Shown here: positions 1 to 12,877 of the stretch, piece by piece | Layout: every line of letters begins with the position of its first letter | How positions within the stretch are numbered: position 1 is the first letter of the stretch | NCBI RefSeq assembly: GCF_011075055.1 | Contig: NC_058151.1 | Location: 2,046,001 to 2,110,000 of the forward strand | Reading direction: 5' to 3' | DNA: 64,000 nucleotides | From: Mangifera indica | Lineage: Eukaryota > Streptophyta > Magnoliopsida > Sapindales > Anacardiaceae | Made by a program: the position numbers and the translations under genes | The notes under the pieces: generated by a model | Databases searched by the model: none | Told to the model about the DNA's origin: nothing | What the model saw: the letters and a program-made list of their open reading frames with translations, nothing else

Positions 1-587
1 TTGTTCTATCATCTACGAAATAATTATTAATTGATAATGTTAACTCAAAAATAATCATTAAACTAGTACGAATAAAATGTCATATGTCACTTAGGTTATA
101 ATAGAGATTTAACACTACGTCTCTCCTTTCTTTTTCTTGGTCATGTATAACATGTCCAATCAAACACAATTTCTAGCCATGTTTCCAATTACAGCATATG
201 CATTTTCATGTTGAGATAATGAAAATAGATCAAGCCGTGTCCATTTCTTGGAATGTTAGAGGGAAAGAAACATAATTATCATTAGCATTGAATTGGGAGA
301 AGATCATAATTTGATAAATCCATTATGAATTTTAGTAAAATGTAAAATATCAAATACTATGAGGTTGTTGTAATTTAAATAATATTATTATAAATAAAAT
401 GATATATAAATAAGTTAACAAATATGTTTTGAGGGCTTATTTATGAAATTAAAATGAGTTTGAGAGTTGATAGTAAAAATATAGTATAAGAAAAGAGATG
501 AGAATATTTTATACAAAAACGAGAGAGGTTTTCGGGAATTTAGAATTGCTGGGCATGAGGGGAAAGTGGAAAAAAGAAGTATATATT
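1..587. other. AT-rich intergenic DNA
   Basis: I see no gene here. Short open frames lack coding character. The sequence lies outside the large inverted duplication that begins near 978. Confidence 0.6.
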
Positions 588-838
588 TGCCAAAGGACTT
601 ATTCCCATCCAAAGTTCACTTTTTTCTCAAGTTTTCATTTATTATCTTTCAAAAACTTAAATATCCATTTATAGATTGTTAAAGTTAATCAAATCTTTTA
701 GTTTTAAAATTTTATCTCATTTTTTTTGTTAAAACTCTAAAAACTAATAATTTGTTTATAAGTATTTGAGTTTTTAAGAGATAATAGATGAGAACTTGAG
801 AAAAGAGTAAACTTTGGATGGGAATAAGTTATTTGGCC
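588..838. mobile_element. MITE with long terminal inverted repeats (GGCCAAA...CCCA family)
   Basis: The left end reads GCCAAAGGACTTATTCCCAT and the right end is its near-perfect reverse complement, ending ATAAGTTATTTGGC. The interior is also largely self-complementary and carries no coding sequence. Related ends occur at 15660 and at 53428-54272. The superfamily is uncertain; long terminal repeats would fit a Mutator-like derivative, but I could not define a target duplication. Confidence 0.75.
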
Positions 839-1563
839 TCTATCTTTTTTCATTTCAGCTCAACTAATGGTCAGATTGACTGTTAGGCAATGGTCACTTA
901 CCATTTGAATAAAAAATGTATGTATAAATATACCATAAAGACGCAGTTTTTCTTTTTCTTTCTTAGATTTTCTTCGCAAGGGCTACTTACCATAAAAACA
1001 CATATTTTAATGGTAAGAACACGAGAATACACATAGCCACAAATAACATTTGACCAGATTCATAAATTTAGACATTTGAATTAATGTTGAGAATTAATGA
1101 TCAAATTTGCCCACGGAGTTGAAACTATTGACTACGTAAAAGCTCAGATATACCAAACCCAAACATGAACTGGTAAAATTGTTCAGGTGAAACTCGTTGA
1201 AGAAGACTCTCAATAGTCTCCATGCATGCAGTATTAGTATTCCACGTTTTCAAAGTTTCATGTCTCATGCAAATTTCTTATTATCATCCCCCATTTCCAT
1301 TCTAATTAATTAATTATATGATTGATGCTTTATTATTTTTTTCTAATCAAAATAGGTTTAGATTCAAGAAAAGCAAACATTGATTCAACTCTGTCGTCAG
1401 TCTCCTAGTCCTTGTACGTATACGACAATCAATACAAATGAGATGAATTGACTTTGATCACATTGCATGCCGGCCTAATTATAGTTAATTGTTAATTACC
1501 AGCTAATTATAGTTTATAGTCAATTACCAGCCAATATTGTCTATTTTCTATCAGGATTTGGTG

Positions 1564-1842
1564 TAGGGTTGGATTTGAACTAAGTTAAACTTTAAACTCA
1601 ATTCATTATTATAGTTGAACAAAAAATAAGTAAAATTACGTCTTTTTGATATATATTGGTTAAAATGATATCATTTTAGTCAATTCGTATCAAAATTTAT
1701 TAGATTTGTAAGTTTGGCTAACGAAACAATCCCAAAACTTGATTTTGAAAATATTTAACTCTCAATATTAAATTTGAGCTTAAGTTTGCTTGAATCGAGT
1801 TTGTTTTCAAACTTAGACAAACTTGACTCAAATACGGCCCTA
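1564..1842. mobile_element. Short non-autonomous hAT-type element
   Basis: The element begins TAGGGTTGGATTTGAAC and ends with a complementary ...CGGCCCTA. It is flanked by near-identical 8-bp direct repeats, ATTTGGTG at 1556-1563 and GTTTGGTG at 1843-1850. An 8-bp duplication with TAGGG-type ends is typical of hAT transposons. It has no coding capacity. Confidence 0.72.
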
Positions 1843-1989
1843 GTTTGGTGGAATAGCTAATTACCAGCCTAATTATAGTTAATAGTTTACTACCAGGCAA
1901 ATGACTATTTCCCACCAGGGCTTGGGGTAATCGGAAATATTCCTGTCCTCTAGATTTGAAGGGTTTAATTTCTACTTCATCATCCAATT

Positions 1990-2500
1990 ATGTTAGTGAG
2001 TTTTGATTTTTCAAGCGGTAAAAAAGTCATTTAATATAAACTAAAAAACAACTATTATAAAAATATTTAACATGTATAATTTTCTCCCGTACACAATTTT
2101 ATTTATTCATTTTGTCAATACTGTCTCTTCTCTTCTCCTTCCACTTATTTATTATCAATAAGTGTCAATTTTTCTTTTTTCCTCTTTTTCTCTCGCTAAT
2201 TATTTTTAATAAATGTTTATTTATTTTTTCTTCTTTTTACTCTTGCTCTTTTTTTTTTTTTCCAAATATAAGATTATTGGAAGATTTTTGTAGTAAATTA
2301 AAAAATGGAATAGTAGTGGTGAAGATGACAGGTTGAGCATAATACGCATGATGAGAAGAAAAAAAAGACTGGTGGTGTTGATGGTGAAGATAATTAAAGG
2401 AAAAAGGTGATAACTATTGGTGTTGAAGATGATAAGAGGAGAAAAATAATGGTCGGTGGTTGGTGATTAAGATGACATTAGGAAAAAAAATAAAAAAATA
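1990..2500. other. Pyrimidine/purine-biased non-coding segment shared with the right arm
   Basis: The stretch is T-rich, then GATGATGG-rich. The part at 2280-2480 (GTGGTGAAGATGACA and similar) is matched in inverted orientation near 32250-32470. No gene is visible. Confidence 0.55.
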
Positions 2501-2603
2501 AGAAAAAAAATTATAATTATAATTTTTGAAGGATGAATTGATAAATTAAAAATAAAAAAAGACTCGGATTGAGCCTTTGATAGGGTAAAAACCTGATCTG
2601 ATT

Positions 2604-3146
2604 TAGGGATGGCAATGGGGAAGGGCGGGGAGGGGATCTCAATCTCCGTCCTCGTCCCCATCCCCGTAAGGGATATCAATCCCCGTCTCCGCTATGAGGA
2701 TGAAAATGATTCCCCATCCCCTCCCCATTCTTACGGGAAAAAATCTCATCCCCGTACCCGCAAAAAAAAAAATCTTTTTTTTTACCTTCTAAACACAATA
2801 TAAATATATTAAATAATATAATTAAATAAAATTAACATTAACCCACTATTTCAAATATCACAAATATAATATATTAACTACTTTAATATATACAACAAAA
2901 ACCTAAATAAATTTGAAAAACATAAATAATTTAAAACTATAAAAAATATATTAATATTTTAAATAAATATATTAATATAAAGGGATGGGGATGGAGGTGG
3001 GGAGGGGAAGGGGAGGGGCGGGGAGGGGACACATGTATCCCCATCCCTGGCCCGTCCCTAATTGCGGAGATTTTTTTTATCTCTGTCTCCATCCCCTTCC
3101 CGTTAAGGTCAGAACTTCTAAAGTCGAGTCCAAATTACCATCCCTA
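2604..3146. mobile_element. hAT-type MITE, GGGATGGCAAT family, complete copy
   Basis: Ends are TAGGGATGGCAAT and ATTACCATCCCTA. Flanking 8-mers ATCTGATT (2596-2603) and ACCTAATT (3147-3154) match at 6 of 8 positions, as expected of an old hAT target duplication. G- and C-rich subterminal tracts built of GGGGA and CCCCATCC units surround an AT-rich core. A second, degraded copy lies at 3536-3938 and a related one at 37848-38240. Confidence 0.75.
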
Positions 3147-3535
3147 ACCTAATTGTTATAGTTACAATAGATAATAATTTATTGGGTAAAGGTATAGGAT
3201 AAATCTAGATTTCTTTACAAGTGATGCACTTTAATGTAAAATATAATAAAAGTACTATTTGCACCCTTTAGAATAGAAAAAATACAACTTTAATAAAACA
3301 TTGGACCCCAAAGACTTCAAAATTACATAGTTTACCTCACAAATTTTACTTTTATAAATAAACCGTTGACGATTAAATTTAAGTGCAATATTAGTGACAT
3401 TTACAATTAATATTATTATAGAATATTATCATGTAATTGTTATTTTATTTTTAATTTAAAATTATTTTATATAATTATATATTATAATTGATGTATAAAC
3501 TAGTTCATGATGATAGAGTGTTTGTGGGTCTAAAT

Positions 3536-3938
3536 TAGGGATAGCAATTGGGAGGGGTGGGAAGAGAATCTTAATCCTCATCTCTGGGCCGTCTTCGTTA
3601 TGGAGATTATAAGGGTTTCTCGTCTCTTTCCCATGAAAAAATTACTTTCACATCTCCTTCCCGTCTTTGGGGAAAAAAATCTCCTTTTTATATCTTGTAA
3701 AGATAACATAAATATATTAAATAATAAAATTAAAACCAACTCATTATTTCAAATATCACAAATATCATATATTAACCATTTTAATATGTGCAATAAAAAT
3801 CTAAATAAATTTTAAAAACATAAATAATTTAAAACTATAAAAATATATTAGTATTTTAAGTAAATATATTAATATAAAAATTATTAAGAGGTGGAGACAC
3901 ATATATCCCCATCATTGATTGCAAAATTTTTTTATCTT
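3536..3938. mobile_element. hAT-type MITE, GGGATGGCAAT family, right end lost
   Basis: It starts TAGGGATAGCAATTGGGAGG and follows the 2604-3146 copy through the same AT-rich core (ATTATTTCAAATATCACAAA and following), but ends without the terminal CCATCCCTA. It appears older and truncated. Confidence 0.65.
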
Positions 3939-4117
3939 TTTTTTATTTAAATCAGATAGTTTTTTTTTCGTTATAGTAAGAGAAAATTAATACTCTTGAA
4001 TTCATAATCTAAACAAAGTGATGAGTAAAGTCTTTACTAATAGAACTATTTAACCTAATTATTATGTAGGTATTAAGTTCTTACAAAAAAAAAAAATTGG
4101 GAGGATTACCATGTTAA

Positions 4118-4122
<5 letters not shown>

Positions 4123-4171
<49 letters not shown>
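4123..4171. repeat. (AT)n microsatellite
   Basis: Uninterrupted TA dinucleotide array of about 49 bp. Confidence 0.95.
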
Positions 4172-4174
<3 letters not shown>

Positions 4175-4175
4175 T

Positions 4176-4800
4176 TTGGGGAGTGTGGATGAAAACAACA
4201 CTCCAGGTTTCCCCTCACAATCACATGAAAAATGTTTCGCCCTAATATTCTGGAGGACAATACGGTCCAAACACGTAGGAAGAAAATGCGGCTTTTACGT
4301 GTGCAACAACACCGTACTAAATTTTGTGCGAGGGTTCAAAGATAGTGGAGCTGGACGCGCCTCACCGTCAATCGAGCAGCCAAATTAATCTCTAGAAATT
4401 AGTTGGTTTGACTTAACCGTCCATTTTTTAATTTGTACAAAATCTAACCATCTTGTCAAAATATCACAATTTTCACAACTCTGTAGCCGGGCATTTCCTT
4501 GTTCTCACATAGTATTGTGCTCCCATACCAGAAACAGAGACAAAATGTGCATTTAAATTAATACATGGACTATTTCAAATATCTCCTTATTTTTATTCAT
4601 AATCAAATACCCACATATATCACATGCTCAACTGTTGTTTTTGAGACCCTTTTAACGATTAATAGGGCCAGACCAGGCCACAACAGAGACATTGCAGCTG
4701 CTGTCAACTTAATTAAAAGATAATTAAAATTAATCCAAGGGATTAACCTTGGCAGTTATCCATTTTGGGAAGTTGAGAAATTGACTTTACGTATGCTCAA
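4176..4800. other. Conserved non-coding block, left-arm copy
   Basis: This GC-richer block matches 29600-30240 in inverted orientation with long readable identities, such as CAGCTGCTGTCAACTTAATT. It contains no convincing coding frame in both arms, so it looks like retained non-coding sequence. Confidence 0.6.
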
Positions 4801-5739
4801 CAACAGAGACGAGTGTGTGAAAGCCAAAAGATTATCGGCTTTAACTTCTCAAAGAGAAAGTCGTCCGTTTGACTTGCCATGGCCAATTCAACCACTAGCT
4901 TCTCAATTACTAGAGCTGCCCACATGTACTTAATCAATATTTATATTGATAAGTTAAAAAAAATCATTTTTCATCCACCTATAAAATTTATTAAAAAATT
5001 TTATTAATTTTTTTATATAATTATTGGAAAGAAAAGAAAACCCTTAGCTAAATAATACATTGTCTATAGAATTTTTTAATCTAATTTATAGTAATTTTAA
5101 TTAAAAATAATTAAAAAATTTACAAGTACAATTATAAATAAAAATATAATTAAAGTATAATGGTATGTTTTGAGATAAACTATCATTTTTTAAAATATTA
5201 GGAGTGTTAATGAAAAATTTCAAAGGATTTTATATATTTAAAATAAATGAGGGATGTTTTTAAAAATTTTAACTTTCAATATACCCTATGATAGTTTAAA
5301 AAATGATAACAAATTATAAGTGTTAAAAATCACACTACAAATTATGTGGATTATAAATATTTTCAAAATATATGAGAGAAAATATGAAAATTTCAAACCA
5401 ATTTATTTATTTGTCCCTATAAGTTTTATAAAATAACATTTACATCCCTTACAATATCACTCATAATTTAATTTGAAAAAAATATTATTGTAATATTTTA
5501 AATTTGAAAGACAAAATAACAGATAATCACATCTTGTTAACATACAAACACACACATGACATCTTTTGAACCTAAGTACAAATAATTTTTTATAAGTAAA
5601 CTATCATTTCTCACTACACATTTGGGAAATATAAATGTTTCTACCCCTTACGTTTATAAACTATACATTATCATGAAAATTCATTCCACTATGAGAGAAT
5701 AGTCCTAACTCATAATTATTTCATTTCATAAATTTACCA

Positions 5740-6340
5740 TATCAACCCCAAAAAGGGTAACCGATGATATATTAGAGTTTGGCGATAAAAATCAAACTAA
5801 AAAGATAAGACCATGTTGAATCTAAATAGATCATATTTTTCTAATGTGATTTCAATCGCTATTTTATACGATTTGATATCTAAATTGTACACAAGGTGTG
5901 ATCATGTCTAATTACACCCCTAGTGCTATTTGAGCTATATTGTACCTCTTTGAGAGTGATTTAATCTGATTTATAGTTGAAATTAAGGTATTACTTTAGA
6001 TGCATAAGTAATTCTAATGATCAATATTATATCTTTTTAAGGTGTGATTTAATTAAATTACATCTATAAAGGAACAACTTTGATCAAATTACACCATAAT
6101 AGTGGTGATTTGTTTTGAATCATACTAAAAAATTGGATTCCAACCATTAAAACCATTAGAATCACTCCATAATTGTGTGACTCTACCTAATCACAACTCT
6201 CTAGGTGTTATATTAGGTGAAATCACACTTTTTTTGATGCAATTCAAGGCAAAGATCCGTAATCTTATTTAATTGCATATGCATTGGTGTGATTCTGACC
6301 AGATCACATCTTTTCTGATATAATTTTTAACAATTTTGTT
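5740..6340. repeat. GTGATT/AATCAC-rich degenerate repeat block, left-arm copy
   Basis: Motifs such as TGTGATTT, AAATCACAC and GATCACATC recur in both orientations at irregular spacing. The same kind of block occurs at 27180-27720 in the other arm, so it predates the duplication. The transposon class is not recognised. Confidence 0.5.
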
Positions 6341-6399
6341 GACAAACATCTTCTTTTTTTTTTAATTTTTCAATATAGTGAAAAAGGATACATTGTATA

Positions 6400-7130
6400 T
6401 ACTCTTCTAACAAAGTTAGGTTTTAAGTGAAAATATGTTGTTCAAGAATTGAAAGGGTGTCAAGTGTGAATTAATCTCACACTTACCGTTTCTTAAGAGT
6501 TAATTGATTATTAATGGATGCTTAATTAATTGTCGTTCCAAAAGTAACATTGGAGCCTAAATTGGGTTTCTCAGGGAGGTTAAGTGGAGGAGTTGATATT
6601 GCACTCTTCTCTTATTACGCGTATACACAAAAACACAAAAGTTAAATTGAATTCAGAGCTCAAAATGGATTATCACCAGAAAAAAAAAAAAGGTAAATTG
6701 TAATAAATAGAAATTATATTTAAATTCCTTCAAGCAATACAAGGTGACACCAACCACGTAACTGTCCACGTGAAAAATCAAATCAAGCATATAAATTTGC
6801 TTCCTACAAAAAGAAACCCTAAAAAGATGGTTCTAGCCATCCTATAATCCTATTTTCGCACGTGATAATTTGATTGATTACAATGGAGAAGCAATTGTAG
6901 TTTTGGTAACTAAGGCGCCCTAACTTTGTTATTTTTTCACAAGAAAAAAATTGGATTAAGGAAATTAAAATGAAAGAGAGAGAGACATTGTTTGCGTTGT
7001 CTCTCTGTATGAATGATTGGCTAGATGAAGAAATAGAAGATATAATAATTAAAAAAAATAAATGTTTTATGAATAAATTCGATGAATCTGATGATTGTTG
7101 CCGTGTTAAGGACATATTATAAGTACATGC
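6400..7130. other. Non-coding segment conserved between arms
   Basis: The segment includes GGAGCCTAAATTGGGTTTCT and a GGCGCCCTAACTTTG stretch, both matched in inverted orientation at 26380-26990. The minus-strand open frame here is not kept in the other arm. No gene is supported. Confidence 0.5.
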
Positions 7131-7804
7131 CAGTAAGAGGTAGATATATTCTATTTATATATATACACGTAAAATTGTTTTTCACATTTTAATTTGTGAT
7201 ACATGCATGTTAATTTGACTAAAATATATATATTAATCTCTCAATATTACTCATAGTTTTTGGGAATTTGCTTAATTGATTTTGGAAGAATTGTAAATAT
7301 ACTATTTCCTAGAGATAACACTTTGTTTTTGGGAACTTATGTTATTATCGATTGTTCTTCTCTCCTATCTTATAATATATTTTCAACATAAAATATATAC
7401 CAAACAATAACTACATCAATTTATCTTAATTCTATTCCCATAATTCGATTATGATGAACATAAAAGAAACAATCGAGTCAGCTCTCTATTACTATAAAGA
7501 AAAACTCCAACTCAAAAAATATTTTACTTGACACTAGTAGTAGTTTTAAATGCAATTTTTTATGAAATTTTATCGTATAAGTCAATCTTTATTAAGTACA
7601 TACACCCAGGTACATTCACCAAACTTTGATTACTAAAATACTTATAGTAAAGGGAATTTAAAGTTGAACAAATTTTAATAAAGGATTAATGACACTTTAT
7701 GTACAAACAGCTGAATATTGACGAGTAAGCAATCTGACATATTATCTTATTATTAAGAAACTTTGAATTAGAGTTATTAAACATTAGATCACTTATTTAC
7801 ATAA

Positions 7805-7970
7805 TAATAAAATTATGTGCATCCAATTTGAAGTATTCAATTAAATATACAGATGATGTGTCATCATATGATTAAGTAATTTTAAATTAATAATAATATA
7901 ACAAATAATTATGTCATGATACATCATTTAAACACCCAATTAGATACTTAAAATTGGGTATGCAAAAAAA
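7805..7970. mobile_element. Palindromic MITE, ATATCATCATATGATTA family
   Basis: Starts near AAATTATGTGCATCCAATTT, passes through TGTGTCATCATATGATTAAG, and ends near CTTAAAATTGGGTATGCA, which is complementary to the start. A related copy is present at the corresponding right-arm position (25816-25985), so the insertion may predate the duplication. Confidence 0.7.
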
Positions 7971-8379
7971 TTGCTCTTCACATAATGACACAACACTTTG
8001 CATGTATCCGTCAGTTTCAATAATTTCTGTCGTGTTGCTGGACAAGGATCCAAATTCAATGAATTACTATCTAAATTTCAACTTAATATTGCAACTCAAC
8101 AACTGAAGAAATTACTTACGCCATGACATTTTAGACTTCCACGTTTGTAATGTGAAAAATAAAATGCTGATAAGATTCCAATCAATCAACAAAAAGAATC
8201 GAGTCAGCTATTGTTGTTCCACAAAATACATTCTAATTATAGTACAAAAGTATACACTTTCTTCATTATTTTATTTACTAAATCCTTTCAGTTCCCAGCT
8301 CGTTCTAAGTAAACGTCCACTTCATATACAAGCATACAAAACCAGCACGACAGGTTAAACTTAACAAAATATATTGTTG

Positions 8380-10900
8380 AAAACCTGAAAAAAAAGATCA
8401 ACTTTTCTAGAAGTAGGGTTTTTAGCTAATTGGACGGCAAATGCCCTCTTTAAATTTTCTTTCTGTAATTATAGTTCGTAGGATTTAAATGAAAGACTGC
8501 TGCGAAATTTATGGATTCAAAGATTGACAATTAGTGGGATTCCTTTATCAGTCTTTCCAGTTGATAAAGGAACAGTATATGGAGTAGTGTGAAAGAAATT
8601 TATTACGCTTGTTTCTTGTCAGCTGTGTGCTTCAAAGAGAATTACAATTTTAAATTAATAAGTCCTTTATATGAAGATGGAGTTTGTATTAGCTATCGTA
8701 TGTTGAGTGTATTTTTACTTTAATAAGGTTTTCTTCTACGTACGTACAAACATTTTGAAGAAAATTGTTAAATACTTTCCATTAATGGTTCTTTCTTTTA
8801 GGCAGTAGTTTAAGGCAATTTTAGTTCCAAACAATTAAGGGTTTTAATATGCGTCATTATATGATTGAGTATTACTTTATTTTTAATTCAAAATCATCAA
8901 TTTACATCATAACGTACTTAATTAAATATTCAAAACTGGATACATATAATTTTATTGTTATTATAGCAAGACTCGTATAAATTTTAATATGAAAAAGAGA
9001 GAGTAAGAGAATGCATTCACATATGTTCCATGTTAACTGCATAGAATCAACATTAATTTTTTCAAGTAAAAGTTAATATTTATAAAATTTTATCTAATAC
9101 GTACAAGAGTAATACAAGATATACAAATATTTTTTTTATTGATTCATCTCTACAAATTAACGTCATAACGTGTGATTAAGTAATTTTAGAGTAAAAGAAA
9201 AAATAAACAATCATATCATCAAATAAGATCCTTCCTCGTTTTTATGGATACATTAGTAAAAAATAGAGGTACGAATAATTTTATTCTATCTACAAGTATA
9301 TTAATTCAATACTCGTACACAAAAATACTAAGAAAAATATAGAAAATTGTTCATTAGTACAATAATATTTGAAATCTATTTGAAGAATTCATCCTATTCC
9401 TCACACTTTTGAAGTTACTGATGGTGAAGGACTAATTAAATTTCAAGAAAATCTATGGTCGCATCAATAATACCACAATATAATTTATAAATATGTTATA
9501 AGTATTAGATTTAATAATTATAATCACATTTAATAATTAAATAAATATAAGAAAAAAATATTAAAATTTTGATTGATTAATTGTCATTGCTCCAAATGGA
9601 AATTCAAGAATTTTTTGGATTGACTATAAATTCGTTCCTTGCCCTACCGTCCCTCCTCAGCTAAACGGAATATTTGACTGAATCAACTTTCGCATATTAT
9701 TGACTTTTAAAAAGACAAATTCATGGAACAATAACCCGACCATATGAAGACAATTTAAACGTATCAAGTTTGATTATCTTATTATATATAAACCCTGTGA
9801 TTAATGAGGTGAATCAAGTCAAGATTAAGACAAATTCCAGTTCAGATTAAAATAATAATATTTAACTTAAGCTTAAAATCAAACATATTTAAATTGATAT
9901 ACAATATCACTAGAATATTATTAATAAAATAAATAATATTATTAAAAAAATAATAGTATTATTAACAAGATAAATAATAATATTGGATAGGCAAACAAAT
10001 CAATCTCAAATTAAACTGTTGAACTAAAATTTAAACTTAAAATCGACTCATTCAAACTGAAACATGAATTCAACCGGAGATAGCTTGGACTGGGTTCACA
10101 CTAATAACTACAGTGAATACTCAAACTCACGAGAGATAATGTCATTCCGTTTTTTCATCTAATAATCTTGCAGAATGTAAAAGACAGTAAACACCATCAT
10201 CCGCAAGAATTAAAGAAATAATAATAAGAATATATTTCATGGAATATCAAAAACAAAAAACACAAGAAAAATGAAAAACAAGCAAAGAGGTGACAAATTA
10301 ACAGAAAGTAGTTGAGAAGCTCTGGTATGGCTGGAAAAAGGAACAGGAAGTAGTTGAGTAGCCACAGCTATAGCGATAGTTTGTTTTATACAAAGAGCTG
10401 GATCAATGATTTTGCACCTAATAAGAAAGGGACTATTCAGTTTGAGAAAATAAGCAGGCAGTACGAATATTGAGATGGCAATGGAGTCCACCAAAACGTA
10501 TAGAACAAAAAGAAAGGTGCTTTTGTATGTATCATCTACCAGCTACCTTACATCTTAATTACAGGCTAATGCCAACTGTTACTGCTTTACCTATTACGTG
10601 AAACACATCTTAAACAGACTTTTTTTCATTCTTTGTTTCTTACAATAATTTATGTTAACATCAAAACAACCTAGTACTTTCATACAAGGCAAAGACATAG
10701 GCAATCCCAGAGATAAAACTTGAAAGAAGATAAGATTGGATAAAAGTAAAATATAAGATAGTCAATAAGAGAGGATAAAATTTTTCAAACGCAAGAGAGC
10801 CCAGTTGATTACTTTTGATCTCTCTTCGGTTCGCCTGTCTTGTCCATCGATCCACTCTGTCTTACATGTTGCAATTTTCTCTCATTGGATCACGTACAAT
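8380..10900. other. Left-arm intergenic DNA
   Basis: Non-coding sequence aligned in reverse with about 22700-25450. It holds a partial palindromic MITE at 8838-8970. A 10237-10494 minus-strand open frame has a right-arm counterpart, but the frame is broken by single-base indels between the copies. Confidence 0.55.
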
Positions 10901-10914
10901 TAATAATCAATAAA

Positions 10915-11262
10915 TTTATATGCACACTTTTGAGTAAAAAATTAAGTACACTGATTATTAGTTATTATATGATTAAATTAAATTAATTTAAATTAAAGAT
11001 AAAATAATATTTAATTATATAATAATTATTATTTATATATTTAATTGTATATTTAAAAGTTTATGTATATAATATTACTTAATTAGTAACATGAGAATAT
11101 TAAATATACCTAATTTTGAGTATCTAATCTAATATCTAAATATATATAATTATGTGATTAGATATTATTATATTTTTAATTTAAAATTATTTAATTATTT
11201 AATAATATATTATCTAAATAATTTAATAGATACTTAAAATTGGATAAACATAATTTTATTGT
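10915..11262. mobile_element. Two adjacent degraded palindromic MITEs
   Basis: The copies at about 10915-11075 and 11100-11262 each carry the ATTATATGATTA-type core and ends resembling CACCTAATTTTGAGTAT and its complement. The second corresponds roughly to a degraded copy near 22120-22260 in the right arm. Confidence 0.55.
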
Positions 11263-11539
11263 AAAATTATTTAATTTGAAGTAAATTATGTAAAATTAAT
11301 AAGAAGCTATGTGCATGCATGGTTACACGTGTTCATTAATCCCATCAAATAGACTTATGAATTTATTATACAAGTCAATGTTCTAATTTAACCGACCCCA
11401 TGAGCTCACTGCACACGAAAACACTGTGTCTTCAGTTCCCACACCTGAAAAAAGATTATATTTTAATAATAATTAATTAACTTCAATAATTAATTACATT
11501 AATTTCTAAATTGGCTGATTACTAGTACCATTGTAGCAA

Positions 11540-11997
11540 TAAGTGCAGGCTTCTCGTAATGCACGTGGAGGACAGCTAAGCACCAGTCAAGGATCCTACG
11601 TGGAGCTCAGCCATTGATTTAAACGGACAGATGGCGTCCACACTGTAAGGTAAAAATGATTTAGTCTTAAGCGTGCGTCACCAGCTAACAGTCTTGAAAG
11701 CTAAACCGTGAGCAGTTTGACAAAAACAAAAAGCAAAAGCAACATATTTTATTAAAAATATATGAAAAAGACTGTACCAGAAAGGTAAATTTGAAAAGGA
11801 AATTGATGATGATGGTGTTGAAAAATTGTTAAAACTTATGGACAAATCGGTACTTGTCTTAGTCAATACTCCGACATTCTGGAACCAGCTAAATCTCCTC
11901 CTATAAATACCCTTTTCATCTCCCAAATTTTAAACAAAAGCTGAGGCAGTGCTTTGAGAGAGAAATAGAAAGAGGGAGAGAGAGATAGAAAGAATCA
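11540..11997 (+). promoter_or_regulatory. P450 gene 1 promoter and 5' leader
   Basis: A G-box CACGTG lies at 11562-11567, a second ACGT core (CTACGTGGAG) near 11600, and a TATA box TATAAATA at 11902-11909, about 90 bases before the start codon. The leader is GA-rich. Each has a counterpart upstream of gene 2, where CACGTG is at 21814-21819 and the TATA box at 21459-21466, so the promoter was duplicated with the gene. Confidence 0.7.
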
Positions 11998-12778
11998 ATG
12001 GCGTTTCTTCTGTTATCTTCTGTGTTTAGCTTAGCATTGATGGTGTTGTTCTTGATAGTGCTGTTTTCTTGCTGGATTTTGCCTGTTTTGGCGTATGATA
12101 AAGCTAAGAAAAGTGGGCTTAAAGGGCCAACGCCAAATTTTCCATTTGGGAATATCAGTGAGATGAGGAATAAGAAGACGAAGAGTGATGATTCTTTATC
12201 ACTTGGCTCGTCTTCTTCAACAATCTCCCATGATATACACTCAGTTCTCTTTCCTTACTTTGCTCGGTGGCAACATTCTTATGGTAAGACGTCATATACT
12301 AACAAAACCCTAGTGGATTTTACAAGATTTGTTAATCATTTTAACTGGGTATTGATTATGAGTGCATTCGTAAAATTTGCAGGCAAAGTGTTCATCTACT
12401 GGCTGGGGATAGAGCCATTTTTACGCATTGCAGATCCAGAGTTTCTTAAGAAATTGTCTTCAGGCGTTATGGGAAAGAGCTGGGGAAAACCAAATGTGTT
12501 TAAATATGACAGAAAACCCATGTTTGGTGATGGGTTAGTAATGGTTGAAGGTGATGAATGGGTTCGTCTTCGGCATGTAATCACGCCTGCATTCTCTTCT
12601 TCCAACTTGAAGGTCTCTTTCTCTCTCAAAATCTCACACATATTTGGACCCAAATAAATCATTGAAAAGACATTTCTTCATAGCGAAACATGCATTTCAA
12701 GTTAGTTTAACATGGGATTCTAAACTCTTGACTTGTTCACCTTGATCGCCATTCTTCATAGCCATCTCTCTCCCTCTT

Positions 12779-12877
<99 letters not shown>

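Noticed and set aside
4176..4388. 70-codon plus-strand frame in the conserved block
   Set aside because: The homologous right-arm sequence does not keep the frame and the peptide has no recognisable domain.
10237..10494. Hydrophobic 85-codon minus-strand frame, with a 79-codon counterpart at 22804-23043 ending in the same FVFDIP
   Set aside because: Aligning the two arms shows single-base indels (for example CTCTTTG versus CTCTTG), so the middle parts are read in different frames. The frame is not conserved between the copies.
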